From the NCBI GenBank assembly GCA_022779365.1, contig JALFSI010000033.1, forward strand, positions 1-64,000: 64,000 nucleotides of DNA. The letters run 5' to 3'. Of this stretch, positions 7,488 through 15,366 are shown one piece after another. The notes beneath the pieces are model-generated. The model was not told the origin of the DNA and ran no database searches. It worked only from the letters and a program-made list of their open reading frames with translations. Made by a program: the position numbers and the translations under genes. Source of the stretch: CAG-170 sp022779365 (lineage in GTDB: Bacteria; Bacillota; Clostridia; Oscillospirales; Oscillospiraceae). Positions within the stretch are counted from its first letter, which is position 1; each line of letters starts with the position of its first letter.

Positions 7488-8528
7488 ATGGCGGAATCGG
7501 AGGTCAAGCTGACAAAGCTGGCAAAGTGTGCCGGGTGCGGCGCAAAGGTCGGCGCGGGCGTGCTGGCGCAGCTTTTGGAGGGCATCCGCGTGCATAGCGA
7601 CCCAAATCTGCTCGTCGGCTTTGATAAGAGCGACGACGCGTCGGTTTACCGTGTGTCGGACGAGCTGGCGCTGGTGCAGACGGTGGACTTTTTCCCGCCC
7701 ATCGCCGACGACCCGTACACGTTCGGGCAGATCGCGGCGACGAACGCGCTGTCGGACGTGTACGCCATGGGCGGCGAGCCGAAGCTGTGCCTCAACATCA
7801 TGGCGATCCCCGAAACTATGCCGCGCGAGGCGGTGCACGCGCTGCTGCGCGGCGGCTATGATAAGGTCTACGAGGCGGGCGCACTCATCACCGGCGGGCA
7901 CTCGATCTTGGACGACGAGCCAAAATACGGGCTTGCCGTCACGGGCTTTGTGCATCCCGACCGCGTGCTCACGAACGCCGGGGCAAAGCCGGGCGACGTG
8001 CTGTTTCTCACCAAGCCCATCGGCATCGGCGTGCTGACCACGGCGGGCAAGGCGGGGCTTTTGAGCGCGGACGATCAGGCGCTGTGCATAAAGCTCATGA
8101 CCACGCTCAACAAAGCCGCGCGTGACGTGATGGTCAAATACCGCGTGCACGCGTGCACGGATGTGACGGGCTTTGGGCTGCTGGGGCACGGCAGCGAGCT
8201 GGCGCAGGGAAGCGATGTGCAGCTCGTTATTCGCACGGCGGACGTGCCGGTGCTGGATCATGCGCTGGATTTTGCCCGCGACGGTATTCTCCCGGCGGGG
8301 ATGTACCGAAACCGCGCCTTTGCCGAGCACACGGTGGATGCGGGCGAAGCGTCCCGCGCGCTTCAGGATATTTTCTATGACCCGCAGACGGCGGGCGGGC
8401 TGCTGCTGGCGGTCGAGCCCGCCGACGCGGACGCGCTGGAGCGCGAGCTGCTGGCGGCGCTGCCCTATGCGCGGCGCATCGGCACGGCGCAGGCGTATGC
8501 CGGCGGCGCGCGCATCCGGCTGGTGTGA
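7488..8528 (+). CDS. selD: Selenide, water dikinase
   Basis: 346 residues. SelD makes selenophosphate from selenide and ATP, the donor for selenocysteine, selenouridine and the selenium cofactor of molybdenum hydroxylases. The N-terminal motif CAGCGAKV has Cys, not selenocysteine, at the reactive position. Other family marks: FDKSDDASVY, VDFFPPIADDPYTFGQIAATNALSD in shape, GGHSILD, TDVTGFGLLGHG and the C-terminal DPQTAGGLL. Being in operon with yqeC/yqeB and not with selA/selB argues that its main client is the hydroxylase cofactor. RBS AAGGAGAG. A small unknown gene follows after 8 nt. Confidence 0.95.
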   Translation: MAESEVKLTKLAKCAGCGAKVGAGVLAQLLEGIRVHSDPNLLVGFDKSDDASVYRVSDELALVQTVDFFPPIADDPYTFGQIAATNALSDVYAMGGEPKLCLNIMAIPETMPREAVHALLRGGYDKVYEAGALITGGHSILDDEPKYGLAVTGFVHPDRVLTNAGAKPGDVLFLTKPIGIGVLTTAGKAGLLSADDQALCIKLMTTLNKAARDVMVKYRVHACTDVTGFGLLGHGSELAQGSDVQLVIRTADVPVLDHALDFARDGILPAGMYRNRAFAEHTVDAGEASRALQDIFYDPQTAGGLLLAVEPADADALERELLAALPYARRIGTAQAYAGGARIRLV

Positions 8529-8536
8529 GGTGCGAT

Positions 8537-8878
8537 ATGCTGCGATATATCATGGACCCGGCGGACGAGCTGCGGCTGGCGGATGGCGTGATCTTAGTTT
8601 TCAGCGGCGCGCGGATGATGACGTTTGAGGTCGGCAGCGTGCGCACAGCGGACACGGTGCGCAAAATGCCGGTCGATAAGACCGTGCAGGACGCGCTGCG
8701 GCTCGTCGCCGAGGATTCACTGCTGGGGCGGACGTATGAGCTGTTCGTGCCGGAACGTCACCGCGATTTTGCATCGTTTTCCGCCGCGCTCACAGCGGCG
8801 CGCCCGGATCTGAACGCCGCGCAGGAGGGCAAATTCACCCCGCCCGCGTGCGATCAAAACGGGCATCACAGTGACTGA
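8537..8878 (+). CDS. Small unknown protein downstream of selD
   Basis: 113 residues, not recognised. It is soluble, with a beta-rich first half (DGVILVFSGARMMTFEVGSV) and a charged, Pro-containing tail ending near CDQNGHHSD; one Cys close to the C-terminus, no membrane segment. ATG 8537 uses GAGG overlapping the selD stop codon, so it is almost certainly translated from the selD mRNA. Position suggests a role linked to selenium handling or the hydroxylase, but that is guilt by association only. Confidence 0.65.
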   Translation: MLRYIMDPADELRLADGVILVFSGARMMTFEVGSVRTADTVRKMPVDKTVQDALRLVAEDSLLGRTYELFVPERHRDFASFSAALTAARPDLNAAQEGKFTPPACDQNGHHSD

Positions 8879-8929
8879 CGTATCGTTTGCATGATTTTTG
8901 CGCACCCTATCTGAAAAGGGGGAATACGC

Positions 8930-9076
8930 ATGAAACGCAAACGGCGCGAGCGCGCAAGCACAGTCGTGGAGAGCATCGTCCACCAGCCCGCGAGCGACAC
9001 CGACCCGCAGGGGAGCTGGACGGGCCGCCCGGAGGAGGAATCCGAGACCCCGGTGCAGGACGCGGACGACCTTTAA
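8930..9076 (+). CDS. Conserved-looking 48-residue small protein ending PVQDADDL
   Basis: Short gene with AAAAGGGGGA 8 nt before ATG 8930. The product is basic at the start (MKRKRRERAS), then has TDPQGSWTGRPEEESETPVQ and ends PVQDADDL. From memory, small proteins of the form DxxGSYTGxPxD..PVQDADDL occur in many Clostridia, so I believe it is real, although no function is known. The acidic C-terminus and lack of hydrophobic segment suggest a cytosolic, probably disordered peptide. Confidence 0.7.
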   Translation: MKRKRRERASTVVESIVHQPASDTDPQGSWTGRPEEESETPVQDADDL

Positions 9077-9138
9077 CCTTACAAGCCACCCGCTGGCGGC
9101 GGGTGTCCATAGCAATACCAGAAACGGAGGAACATACC

Positions 9139-9387
9139 ATGACAAAAACCATTTTGGGCATCGAAGGAATGCAGTGCGGGATGTGCGAAGCACACGTCAA
9201 CGACGCGATCCGCAACAATTTCGCAGTGAAAAAGGTCACATCCTCGCACGCAAAGAGCTGTACCGAGATCCTCAGCGAGCAGCCGCTTGACGAGCAGAAG
9301 CTGCGCGAGGTGATCGGCAAGACCGGCTACGAGCTCAAGGGCATCACGTCCGAGCCGTATGAGAAAAAGGGTCTGTTCCATCGGTAA
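9139..9387 (+). CDS. Heavy-metal-associated (HMA) domain protein, CopZ-like
   Basis: 82 residues forming one ferredoxin-like HMA domain. The metal loop GMQCGMC (residues 9-15) has the MxCxxC cysteines used to bind Cu(I) or similar soft metals; a further Cys lies in SHAKSCTEIL. Likely a cytosolic metal chaperone, but no P-type ATPase or repressor is adjacent, so the partner is not visible. ATG 9139 has ACGGAGG upstream and a strong terminator follows, so it may form a unit with the 48-residue gene. Confidence 0.85.
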   Translation: MTKTILGIEGMQCGMCEAHVNDAIRNNFAVKKVTSSHAKSCTEILSEQPLDEQKLREVIGKTGYELKGITSEPYEKKGLFHR

Positions 9388-9394
9388 AACGATC

Positions 9395-9431
9395 ATATCC
9401 CCATCCGGCTTGCCGGATGGGGATATTTTTT
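9395..9431 (+). terminator. Rho-independent terminator after the HMA protein
   Basis: ATATCCCCATCCGG, loop CTTG, CCGGATGGGGATAT then TTTTT: a 14-bp perfect stem. Confidence 0.92.
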
Positions 9432-9463
9432 ACATGGGACTACAAAAGCGGGAGGAAATATGT

Positions 9464-9480
9464 TATACTAACTATAGTTA
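9464..9480 (+). promoter_or_regulatory. Extended -10 promoter of thyA with palindromic operator
   Basis: TGTTATACT (9461-9469) is an extended -10 box; the -35 region (TACAAA, 9441-9446) is weak. Overlapping its last base lies the perfect 12-bp palindrome TAACTATAGTTA (9469-9480), where a repressor would block initiation. Confidence 0.5.
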
Positions 9481-9502
9481 CGGTAAAAGGGGAGATTTGG
9501 CA

Positions 9503-10333
9503 ATGAGCCGGGCAGACGAGATCTATATTCAGACTTGCAGACAAATTTTAGACCACGGCGTGTGGGATACTGACCGCCCTGTCCGTCCGCATTGGGAGGA
9601 CGGCGCACCGGCGCACACCATCAAGCAGTTCTGCGTGGTGAACCGCTATGACCTGCGGGAGGAATTTCCCATCATGACGCTGCGCAGGACGTATTATAAG
9701 TCCTGCATCCAGGAGCTTTTGTGGATCTGGCAGAAAAAATCCAACAAAATTTCCGAGCTCGGCAGTCATATCTGGGACAGTTGGGCAGGTCCTGACGGCA
9801 CGATCGGCAAAGCCTACGGCTATCAGCTCGGCGTCAAGCACATCTACCCGGAGGGCGAGTTCGATCAGGTGGATCGCGTGCTCTACGACCTCAAGCACAA
9901 CCCCGCCTCGCGCCGCATCCTCACAAATATTTATAACCACCACGACCTGCACGAGATGGGGCTTGCGCCGTGCGCGTACTCCATGACGTTCAACGTCAGC
10001 GGCAATACGCTGAACGCCATCTTAAATCAGCGCAGTCAGGATATGCTCACGGCAAACAACTGGAACGTGGTGCAGTATGCCGTGCTGGTGCACATGATGG
10101 CGCAGGTGTCGGGCTTGCAGGTTGGGGAGCTGGTGCACGTCATCGCCGACTGCCATATCTACGACCGCCATGTGCCGCTGGTGGAGAAAATGCTGAAAAA
10201 TCCGCAGTACGCCGCGCCGACGTTCTTGATGGACAAGTCGATCACGAATTTCTACGACTTCACGGTGGACAGCTTCCGCATGGAAAACTATCAGTACGCA
10301 GATTTTTCCGACCCCATCCCGGTGGCGATCTGA
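9503..10333 (+). CDS. thyA: Thymidylate synthase (ThyA)
   Basis: 276 residues. Methylates dUMP to dTMP with 5,10-methylene-tetrahydrofolate, yielding dihydrofolate. Catalytic Cys lies in APCAYSMTF; nucleotide and folate contacts are visible in SRRILTNIYN, LNQRSQDM and HVIADCHIYDRH. Length and motifs match the classical family. The frame opens upstream, but ATG 9503 with AAAGGGGAG is the family-like start. Nine bases before folA, which recycles the dihydrofolate product: a metabolically coherent pair. Confidence 0.95.
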   Translation: MSRADEIYIQTCRQILDHGVWDTDRPVRPHWEDGAPAHTIKQFCVVNRYDLREEFPIMTLRRTYYKSCIQELLWIWQKKSNKISELGSHIWDSWAGPDGTIGKAYGYQLGVKHIYPEGEFDQVDRVLYDLKHNPASRRILTNIYNHHDLHEMGLAPCAYSMTFNVSGNTLNAILNQRSQDMLTANNWNVVQYAVLVHMMAQVSGLQVGELVHVIADCHIYDRHVPLVEKMLKNPQYAAPTFLMDKSITNFYDFTVDSFRMENYQYADFSDPIPVAI

Positions 10334-10342
10334 GGTGGCGGT

Positions 10343-10849
10343 ATGGAGCTGATCGTAAACGTAACGGAAAACTGGGGCATCGGTCTGCGCGACCGGCTGC
10401 TCGTTTCCATTTCGGCGGACTTAAAACGCTTTCGTGCGCTCACCACGGGCAAGACCGTCATTTTAGGCAGGCGCACGCTGGCGACCTTTCCGGGTGGGAA
10501 GCCGCTTAAAAACCGAGAGAACATCGTGCTGACGCATGACGCGGGCTTTGCGGCGGAGGGCGCGCTGGTGGCGCACGATCTTGCGGAGCTGTTTGCGCTT
10601 TTGCACGGAAAAAATACGGACGATGTGTGCGTCATCGGCGGGGCGAGCGTGTATGAGCAGCTCCTGCCGTACTGCGCGCGCGCCCGCGTGACCAAAACGC
10701 AGCTCACGCCGGAGGCGGACCGCTTTTTCCCAAATCTGGACAAGCTGGAAAACTGGCAGATCGAGCACGAAACCTCACCGCAGGAGGAAAACGGCGTGCG
10801 CTTCTCATATATTGATTATGTAAACCTGTCGCCCCGCCCGCTGGCGTGA
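10343..10849 (+). CDS. folA: Dihydrofolate reductase
   Basis: 168 residues. NADPH-dependent reduction of dihydrofolate to tetrahydrofolate. Motifs: NVTENWGIGLRDRLLV (the usual Trp loop, here with GIGLRD), LGRRTLATFPGGKPLKNRENIVLT for the cofactor site and CVIGGASVYEQLLPY for the GGxxxY motif. The start follows thyA by 9 nt with GAGGTGG as ribosome binding site. Normal length for the family. Confidence 0.93.
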   Translation: MELIVNVTENWGIGLRDRLLVSISADLKRFRALTTGKTVILGRRTLATFPGGKPLKNRENIVLTHDAGFAAEGALVAHDLAELFALLHGKNTDDVCVIGGASVYEQLLPYCARARVTKTQLTPEADRFFPNLDKLENWQIEHETSPQEENGVRFSYIDYVNLSPRPLA

Positions 10850-10876
10850 CGGCAGAGGATGAAGGAACGAAGGACT

Positions 10877-12073
10877 ATGGAACAGGTAACATTTCAGGAT
10901 CTCGGGCTCTCGCCGCAGATCTTACAGGCATTGGAGCAGAAGGGCTACGGCTACCCCACGCGCATTCAGGCGGAGGCGATCGGACCGCTGATGCAGTGGA
11001 AGGACGTCATCGCCAAGGCTCCCACGGGCACGGGCAAGACGTTTGCCTTCGGCATCCCGATGATCGAGCACATCGACGCCGCGTCGGAGGATTTGCAGGG
11101 GCTCATTTTAGCGCCCACGCGCGAGCTTGCCATTCAAATTTGTGACGAGCTGCGCGGACTTTTGAAATTCTATAAGGACATCCGCGTGGCGGTCGTGTAC
11201 GGCGGGGCGAAGATCGAGGGGCAGATCAGCCAGCTCAAAAAGCACCCGCAGATCGTCGTGGCGACGCCGGGGCGGCTCATGGATCACTACAACCGCAAAA
11301 CGCTGCGGCTGGACAAGGTCAAGACCGTCATCCTCGACGAGGCCGACCGTATGCTCGACATGGGCTTTTTTGACGATGTGACGAAGATCATCGAAAAGAT
11401 CAAAAACCGCAAGAATCTCGGGCTGTTTTCCGCCACCATCTCGCAGGAGGTCATGACGGTGTCGTGGATGTATCAGCGCGACGAGGTGGAGATCACCGTC
11501 CCCGCCGATCAGGAAAACCGCCCCGATATTGACCAGTATTCCATCACCGTCCCGCCGCTGGAGAAAATCGGCATCGTGCTCAAGCTGCTGCGCACGATGC
11601 AGCCGGCGCGGTGTATCATTTTCTGCAACACCAAGGCGATGTGCCAGCGCTTGTCGGACGATCTGCGCCGCGCGGGTGCAGACGCCGATTGCCTGCACGG
11701 CGATATTCGGCAGGCGACGCGCGAAAAGACCATGCGCACGTTCAAGGACGGCAAGCTCGCCGTGCTCATCGCAACAGACGTCGCCTCGCGCGGCATCGAC
11801 GTGGACGATGTGGACATGGTCATCAACTACGACGTGCCGGAGGAGAACGAGTATTACATCCACCGCATCGGCAGGACCGGGCGCGCGAAGAAAAAGGGCA
11901 TCGCCATCTCCATCATCGGCACGTTCCCGGAGCAGGCAAAGCTCGACGAGATCGCCAAATATTCGCACTATCAGGTGCAGAAGGTCAAATTCCTGGACGA
12001 CGGCACGCTGGTGGCGGAAGAGCCGAAAAAGCCTGCCGCGCCCCCGGCACGAGGCAGAAGGAGATTCCGTTGA
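10877..12073 (+). CDS. DEAD-box ATP-dependent RNA helicase
   Basis: 398 residues with all core motifs: Q motif (FQDLGLSPQIL..GYGYPTRIQ), Walker A APTGTGKT, PTRELA, TPGRL, DEAD in ILDEADRML, SAT in FSATIS, then the second RecA domain with FCNTK, ATDVASRGID and HRIGRTGRA. The C-terminal extension is short (Pro/Ala/Arg-rich), so this is a minimal helicase, not a DbpA or CsdA with a defined RNA-binding tail. ATG 10877 has GAAGGA; ATG 10859 is possible but has GAGG abutting it. The stop overlaps the TTG of the DprA-like gene by 4 nt. Confidence 0.9.
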   Translation: MEQVTFQDLGLSPQILQALEQKGYGYPTRIQAEAIGPLMQWKDVIAKAPTGTGKTFAFGIPMIEHIDAASEDLQGLILAPTRELAIQICDELRGLLKFYKDIRVAVVYGGAKIEGQISQLKKHPQIVVATPGRLMDHYNRKTLRLDKVKTVILDEADRMLDMGFFDDVTKIIEKIKNRKNLGLFSATISQEVMTVSWMYQRDEVEITVPADQENRPDIDQYSITVPPLEKIGIVLKLLRTMQPARCIIFCNTKAMCQRLSDDLRRAGADADCLHGDIRQATREKTMRTFKDGKLAVLIATDVASRGIDVDDVDMVINYDVPEENEYYIHRIGRTGRAKKKGIAISIIGTFPEQAKLDEIAKYSHYQVQKVKFLDDGTLVAEEPKKPAAPPARGRRRFR

Positions 12074-12960
12074 CCGCCGCGGAGCGGGGCTTGCTGCTGC
12101 TCTGCTGCCCGCTGGGTGAGGCGGACGCGCAGGTCTTAACGATGGCGCAGTTCCGCACGCTCTCCGTCCGCGCGCACGCGCAGACCTCCCGCCCCGCAGA
12201 CCCCCTGCGGGAGCTGACGGCGCGGGATGTGCAGGCGCTTGGCTACGGAGCAGACGCGGCGGCGCGCATCGCGGGGCTGCTCGCGCGCGAGCGGCGGCTG
12301 GAGGAGTATCTGACCGCGATGCACCGGCACGGCTTTGACGCGGTGACACGCATCAGCCCGGCGTATCCGCCCGCGATCTCCGAAAAAATGGGCATGAGCG
12401 CCCCACCGGTCCTGTTTACGCTGGGCGATCAGGCGCTGCTTCAGCGGCGCTGCGTCGCGCTGGTCGGCTCGCGTGCACTGCAAGCGTCCGGGCGGCGCTT
12501 TGCCGAAACGACAGGTCGCTTGGCGGCGGAGGAGGGCTATGTGCTTGCCTCCGGCGGCGCGAACGGCGCGGACAGCGCCGCGCAGGCGGCGTGTCTGGCA
12601 TCTGGCGGCAGCGTGATCGTGTTTACGGCGGGCAGACTTCTTGACTGCGCGGCGCACGCGCGCGTTCTGTATGTGAGCGAGGGTGGCTGCGAGCTGCCGT
12701 TTTCCACGCCGCGCGCCATGAGCCGCAACCATCTCATCCACGCCATGGGTGAAAAAACGCTCGTTGCGCAGTGCGCCTGCGGTGCGGGCGGCACATGGCA
12801 CGGGACGCTTGACAATCTGCGCGCGGGCTGGTCGCCGGTGTTCGTGAATGACGACGGCTCAGACGGCGCGCAGGCGCTCTGCGCCCGCGGCGCCCAGCCG
12901 GTGCGCGAGCTGAAAACACTGGCGGAATTGCAGCCCGAACAGCTTCAATTCCCAGTCTAA
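12070..12960 (+). CDS. DprA/Smf-like DNA-processing protein
   Basis: 296 residues. A helical N-terminal part is followed by a Rossmann-like DprA domain: PPVLFTLGD, VALVGSRALQASG, VLASGGANGADSAAQAA. DprA loads RecA on single-stranded DNA during transformation. The usual RNR..SG motif is present only as SRNHLIHAMG, and the C-terminal winged helix is missing, so this looks like a divergent paralogue. TTG 12070 overlaps the helicase TGA, with AAGGAG (12058-12063) 6 nt upstream; no ATG fits the domain boundary. Translational coupling to an RNA helicase is unusual. Confidence 0.75.
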   Translation: MTAAERGLLLLCCPLGEADAQVLTMAQFRTLSVRAHAQTSRPADPLRELTARDVQALGYGADAAARIAGLLARERRLEEYLTAMHRHGFDAVTRISPAYPPAISEKMGMSAPPVLFTLGDQALLQRRCVALVGSRALQASGRRFAETTGRLAAEEGYVLASGGANGADSAAQAACLASGGSVIVFTAGRLLDCAAHARVLYVSEGGCELPFSTPRAMSRNHLIHAMGEKTLVAQCACGAGGTWHGTLDNLRAGWSPVFVNDDGSDGAQALCARGAQPVRELKTLAELQPEQLQFPV

Positions 12961-12979
12961 GGGCAAATTTGATAAAATC

Positions 12980-13011
12980 GCGGGCGAGGGAATGTCCTAC
13001 GCCCGCTTTTT
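12980..13011 (+). terminator. Terminator of the thyA-dprA unit
   Basis: GCGGGC..GCCCGC stem with a 17-nt loop region, followed by TTTTT. Confidence 0.75.
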
Positions 13012-13048
13012 GTGAAATTTATCAGTAGCATTTCAGTTGATAATCGCG

Positions 13049-13054
13049 TATAAT
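13049..13054 (+). promoter_or_regulatory. -10 box of the glmS transcript
   Basis: A perfect TATAAT lies about 45 bp upstream of the ribozyme cleavage site; the matching -35 region (around TAGCAT, 13026-13031) is weak. Confidence 0.45.
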
Positions 13055-13100
13055 GTCTACAACGCAGAAGTGAAAGGAGGGTCGCGGTTTTACCGCCACA

Positions 13101-13247
13101 AGCGCCGTGTTCCTGCAATCGGATCGGCAGGATGACGAGGAAGCGTGTGATCGAACGGATCGGCGGATGCACGCTCGTGCCGCCCGGGCGCGTGACGCAG
13201 CCGACAAAGCCCGCGGGTGACCGCGGGACAAAACGACTGTGACCGGG
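13101..13247 (+). ncRNA. glmS self-cleaving ribozyme/riboswitch
   Basis: Upstream of glmS and in the same order as the Bacillus ribozyme: AGCGCC at 13101 (cleavage expected between A13101 and G13102), a TCCTGC..GCAGGA stem, GACGAGG, GATCGGCGGATG (13157-13168) flanked by the pairing AAGCGTG/CACGCT, the CCGACAAAG linker, a CCCGCGG-GTGA-CCGCGGG hairpin (13210-13227) and ACAAAAC..GTGACC. In known examples glucosamine-6-phosphate acts as a cofactor for cleavage, which destabilises the mRNA and lowers GlmS. The core elements are seen directly; the exact 3' end is approximate. Confidence 0.88.
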
Positions 13248-13302
13248 AAGCAGACAAACGGACTGCGTGTTTGCCTGAAAATTTTCAGGAGGACAATTTT
13301 AT

Positions 13303-15138
13303 ATGTGTGGTATCGTTGGATACGTCGGCAAGGAGCAGGCTGCGCCCATTTTGCTGGAGGGGCTGTCGCGGCTGGAATACCGCGGCTATGACTCGGCGGG
13401 CATCTGCGTGAGCGCGGACGGGCGCTTGCAGCTCTCCAAATCGAAGGGGCGGCTGCAAAACCTGATCGAAAAGACCGAAAACGGCGCGCTGCTGCCCGGA
13501 ACGCTCGGCATCGGGCACACCCGCTGGGCGACGCACGGCGAGCCGAATGACGTGAACTCCCATCCGCACCTGAGCCAGGGCGGCAAGATCGCGCTGGTGC
13601 ACAACGGCATCATTGAAAATTATCTGGAGCTGCGGCAGTTTTTGCAGACGAAGGGCGTAAAATTTGCGTCCGAGACCGACAGCGAGGTCGTGGCGCAGCT
13701 ATTGGAGTTCTATTATCACGAAACGAAGAGCGTTTTTGACGCGCTGTACATGGTCCTGCACCGCATCGAGGGCGCATATGCCCTCGGCATTCTCTGCGCC
13801 GACGAGCCGGACCGCATCTACGCCGCCCGCAAGGACGCGCCGCTGCTGCTCGGCTTTGGCGAGGGATGCAATTTCATCGCCTCGGACGTGACGGCGCTGG
13901 TAAAGCATACGCGCACTGTCGCGTATATGGAGGACGGCGAGGTCGCCGTGCTCACGCGCGACTCTATCCGCGTGTTTGACGCGATGGAGCAGGAGGTGCA
14001 GAAGGAGCGGCACTTCGTCGATTGGGAGATCTCGGCGGCGGAAAAGGGCGGCTATCCGCACTTTATGCTCAAGGAGATCATGGAAGAGCCGGACGCCATC
14101 CGCCGCACCATCAGCCCGCGGCTCAAGGGCGGGCGCATCGCACTCGACGACCTGACGCTCACGCGGCAGGAGCTGGAGGCGTTCTCGCGCATCTGCATCA
14201 TCGCCTGCGGTTCGTCGTATCACGTCGGCGTGATCGGCAAATACAACATCGAAAAGCTCGCGCGCATCCCCGTGGAGGTCACGCTTGCGTCTGAGTTCCG
14301 CTACTGCGACCCGCTGGTGGACGAAAAAACGCTCGTGCTCGTCATCAGCCAGTCCGGCGAGACGCTCGACACCATGGCCGCCATGCGCGAGGCAAAGGCG
14401 CGCGGCGCGCGGGTGCTGTCCATCGTGAATGTGGTCGGCAGCTCCATCGCGCGGGAGTCGGACGATGTGTTCTATACCTGGGCAGGTCCTGAGATCGCCG
14501 TGGCGACGACCAAGGCGTTTTCCACGCAGCTCGTGCTGCTGGATATGCTCGCGCTGTACTTTGCCGATCTGCTCGGGCGCATTGCGCCGGAGCGCTATCA
14601 GGCGCTGGTGGATGAGATCTCGCGCCTGCCGGAAAAAATGGAGGCCATTTTGCAGGACTGCAAGAGCATCCAGCACTTTGCCAGCCAGTATTTTAATCAC
14701 GACTCCATCTTCTTCATCGGACGCAATCTGGATTACGCGCTGGGGCTGGAGGGGTCGCTCAAGCTCAAGGAAATTTCCTATATCCACTCGGAGGCGTACG
14801 CCTCGGGCGAACTCAAGCACGGCACGATCTCGCTCGTGGAGCAGGGAACGCTCGTGGTGGCGCTGAGCACCTATTCGCCGCTGTTTGACAAGGCGATGAG
14901 CAATGTCGTGGAGGTCAAGGCGCGCGGCGCGCAGGTGCTGGCGCTCACGACGGCGCGGCATCGCGCCGAGATGGAAAAGAACGCCGACGCCATCCTCACC
15001 ATCCCCGAGACGGAGGATATGTTCCTGCCGTCACTGGGCGTTTTGCCGCTGCAATTATTCGCCTACTATATGGCGCTCCAGCGCGGCTGTGATATTGATA
15101 AGCCCAGAAACCTCGCAAAAAGCGTCACTGTGGAATGA
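13303..15138 (+). CDS. glmS: Glutamine--fructose-6-phosphate aminotransferase
   Basis: 611 residues. Makes glucosamine-6-phosphate from fructose-6-phosphate and glutamine, the entry to peptidoglycan amino sugars. The N-terminal glutaminase domain starts MCGIVGYVG (Cys2 nucleophile), followed by YDSAGI and GHTRWATHG; two SIS sugar-isomerase domains follow (ACGSSYHVG, SQSGETLDT, ATTKAFSTQ) and the C-terminus ends LAKSVTVE, as in the family. RBS TCAGGAGG. Control is through the ribozyme in the leader. Single-gene unit with its own terminator. Confidence 0.97.
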   Translation: MCGIVGYVGKEQAAPILLEGLSRLEYRGYDSAGICVSADGRLQLSKSKGRLQNLIEKTENGALLPGTLGIGHTRWATHGEPNDVNSHPHLSQGGKIALVHNGIIENYLELRQFLQTKGVKFASETDSEVVAQLLEFYYHETKSVFDALYMVLHRIEGAYALGILCADEPDRIYAARKDAPLLLGFGEGCNFIASDVTALVKHTRTVAYMEDGEVAVLTRDSIRVFDAMEQEVQKERHFVDWEISAAEKGGYPHFMLKEIMEEPDAIRRTISPRLKGGRIALDDLTLTRQELEAFSRICIIACGSSYHVGVIGKYNIEKLARIPVEVTLASEFRYCDPLVDEKTLVLVISQSGETLDTMAAMREAKARGARVLSIVNVVGSSIARESDDVFYTWAGPEIAVATTKAFSTQLVLLDMLALYFADLLGRIAPERYQALVDEISRLPEKMEAILQDCKSIQHFASQYFNHDSIFFIGRNLDYALGLEGSLKLKEISYIHSEAYASGELKHGTISLVEQGTLVVALSTYSPLFDKAMSNVVEVKARGAQVLALTTARHRAEMEKNADAILTIPETEDMFLPSLGVLPLQLFAYYMALQRGCDIDKPRNLAKSVTVE

Positions 15139-15173
15139 AAAATTGCCCCCGGTCACCGACCGGGGGCAATTTT
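15139..15173. terminator. Bidirectional terminator between glmS and the convergent small gene
   Basis: AAAATTGCCCCCGGTC-ACC-GACCGGGGGCAATTTT, symmetric with A- and T-runs on both sides. Confidence 0.93.
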
Positions 15174-15343
15174 TACGGCTCTTTTTTCGGCAGGAGCGTC
15201 AGCTCCGGCTCGCTCTGCGAAAGGTACAGCTCCTCGCACGCCTGCTGCACCGCAATGATCTGCGCCTGCGCGCTCTCCAATTCCCGCAGCGCCGCCTCCG
15301 ACGCACGGATCATGGTCAGGTACATCTGCTGATAATCGGGCAT
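15173..15343 (-). CDS. Small helical protein (56 residues), unknown
   Basis: Starts MPDYQQMYLTMIRASEAAL, then ELESAQAQIIAVQQACEELY and a short Pro-rich tail ending LLPKKEP. The heptad-like spacing of hydrophobic residues predicts one long helix or coiled coil. ATG 15343 has GGAGG 8 nt upstream; the frame opens further left but without a ribosome binding site. It is divergent from three XRE regulators across a 110-bp region full of short dyads, which suggests it belongs with them. I recognise no family. Confidence 0.65.
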   Translation of the reverse strand: MPDYQQMYLTMIRASEAALRELESAQAQIIAVQQACEELYLSQSEPELTLLPKKEP

Positions 15344-15366
15344 GGGCTTCGCCTCCAAATCGTCTA

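Noticed and set aside
7488..8528. Selenocysteine (in-frame TGA) in SelD
   Set aside because: The reactive position reads CAGCGAK with normal Cys codons; no in-frame TGA.
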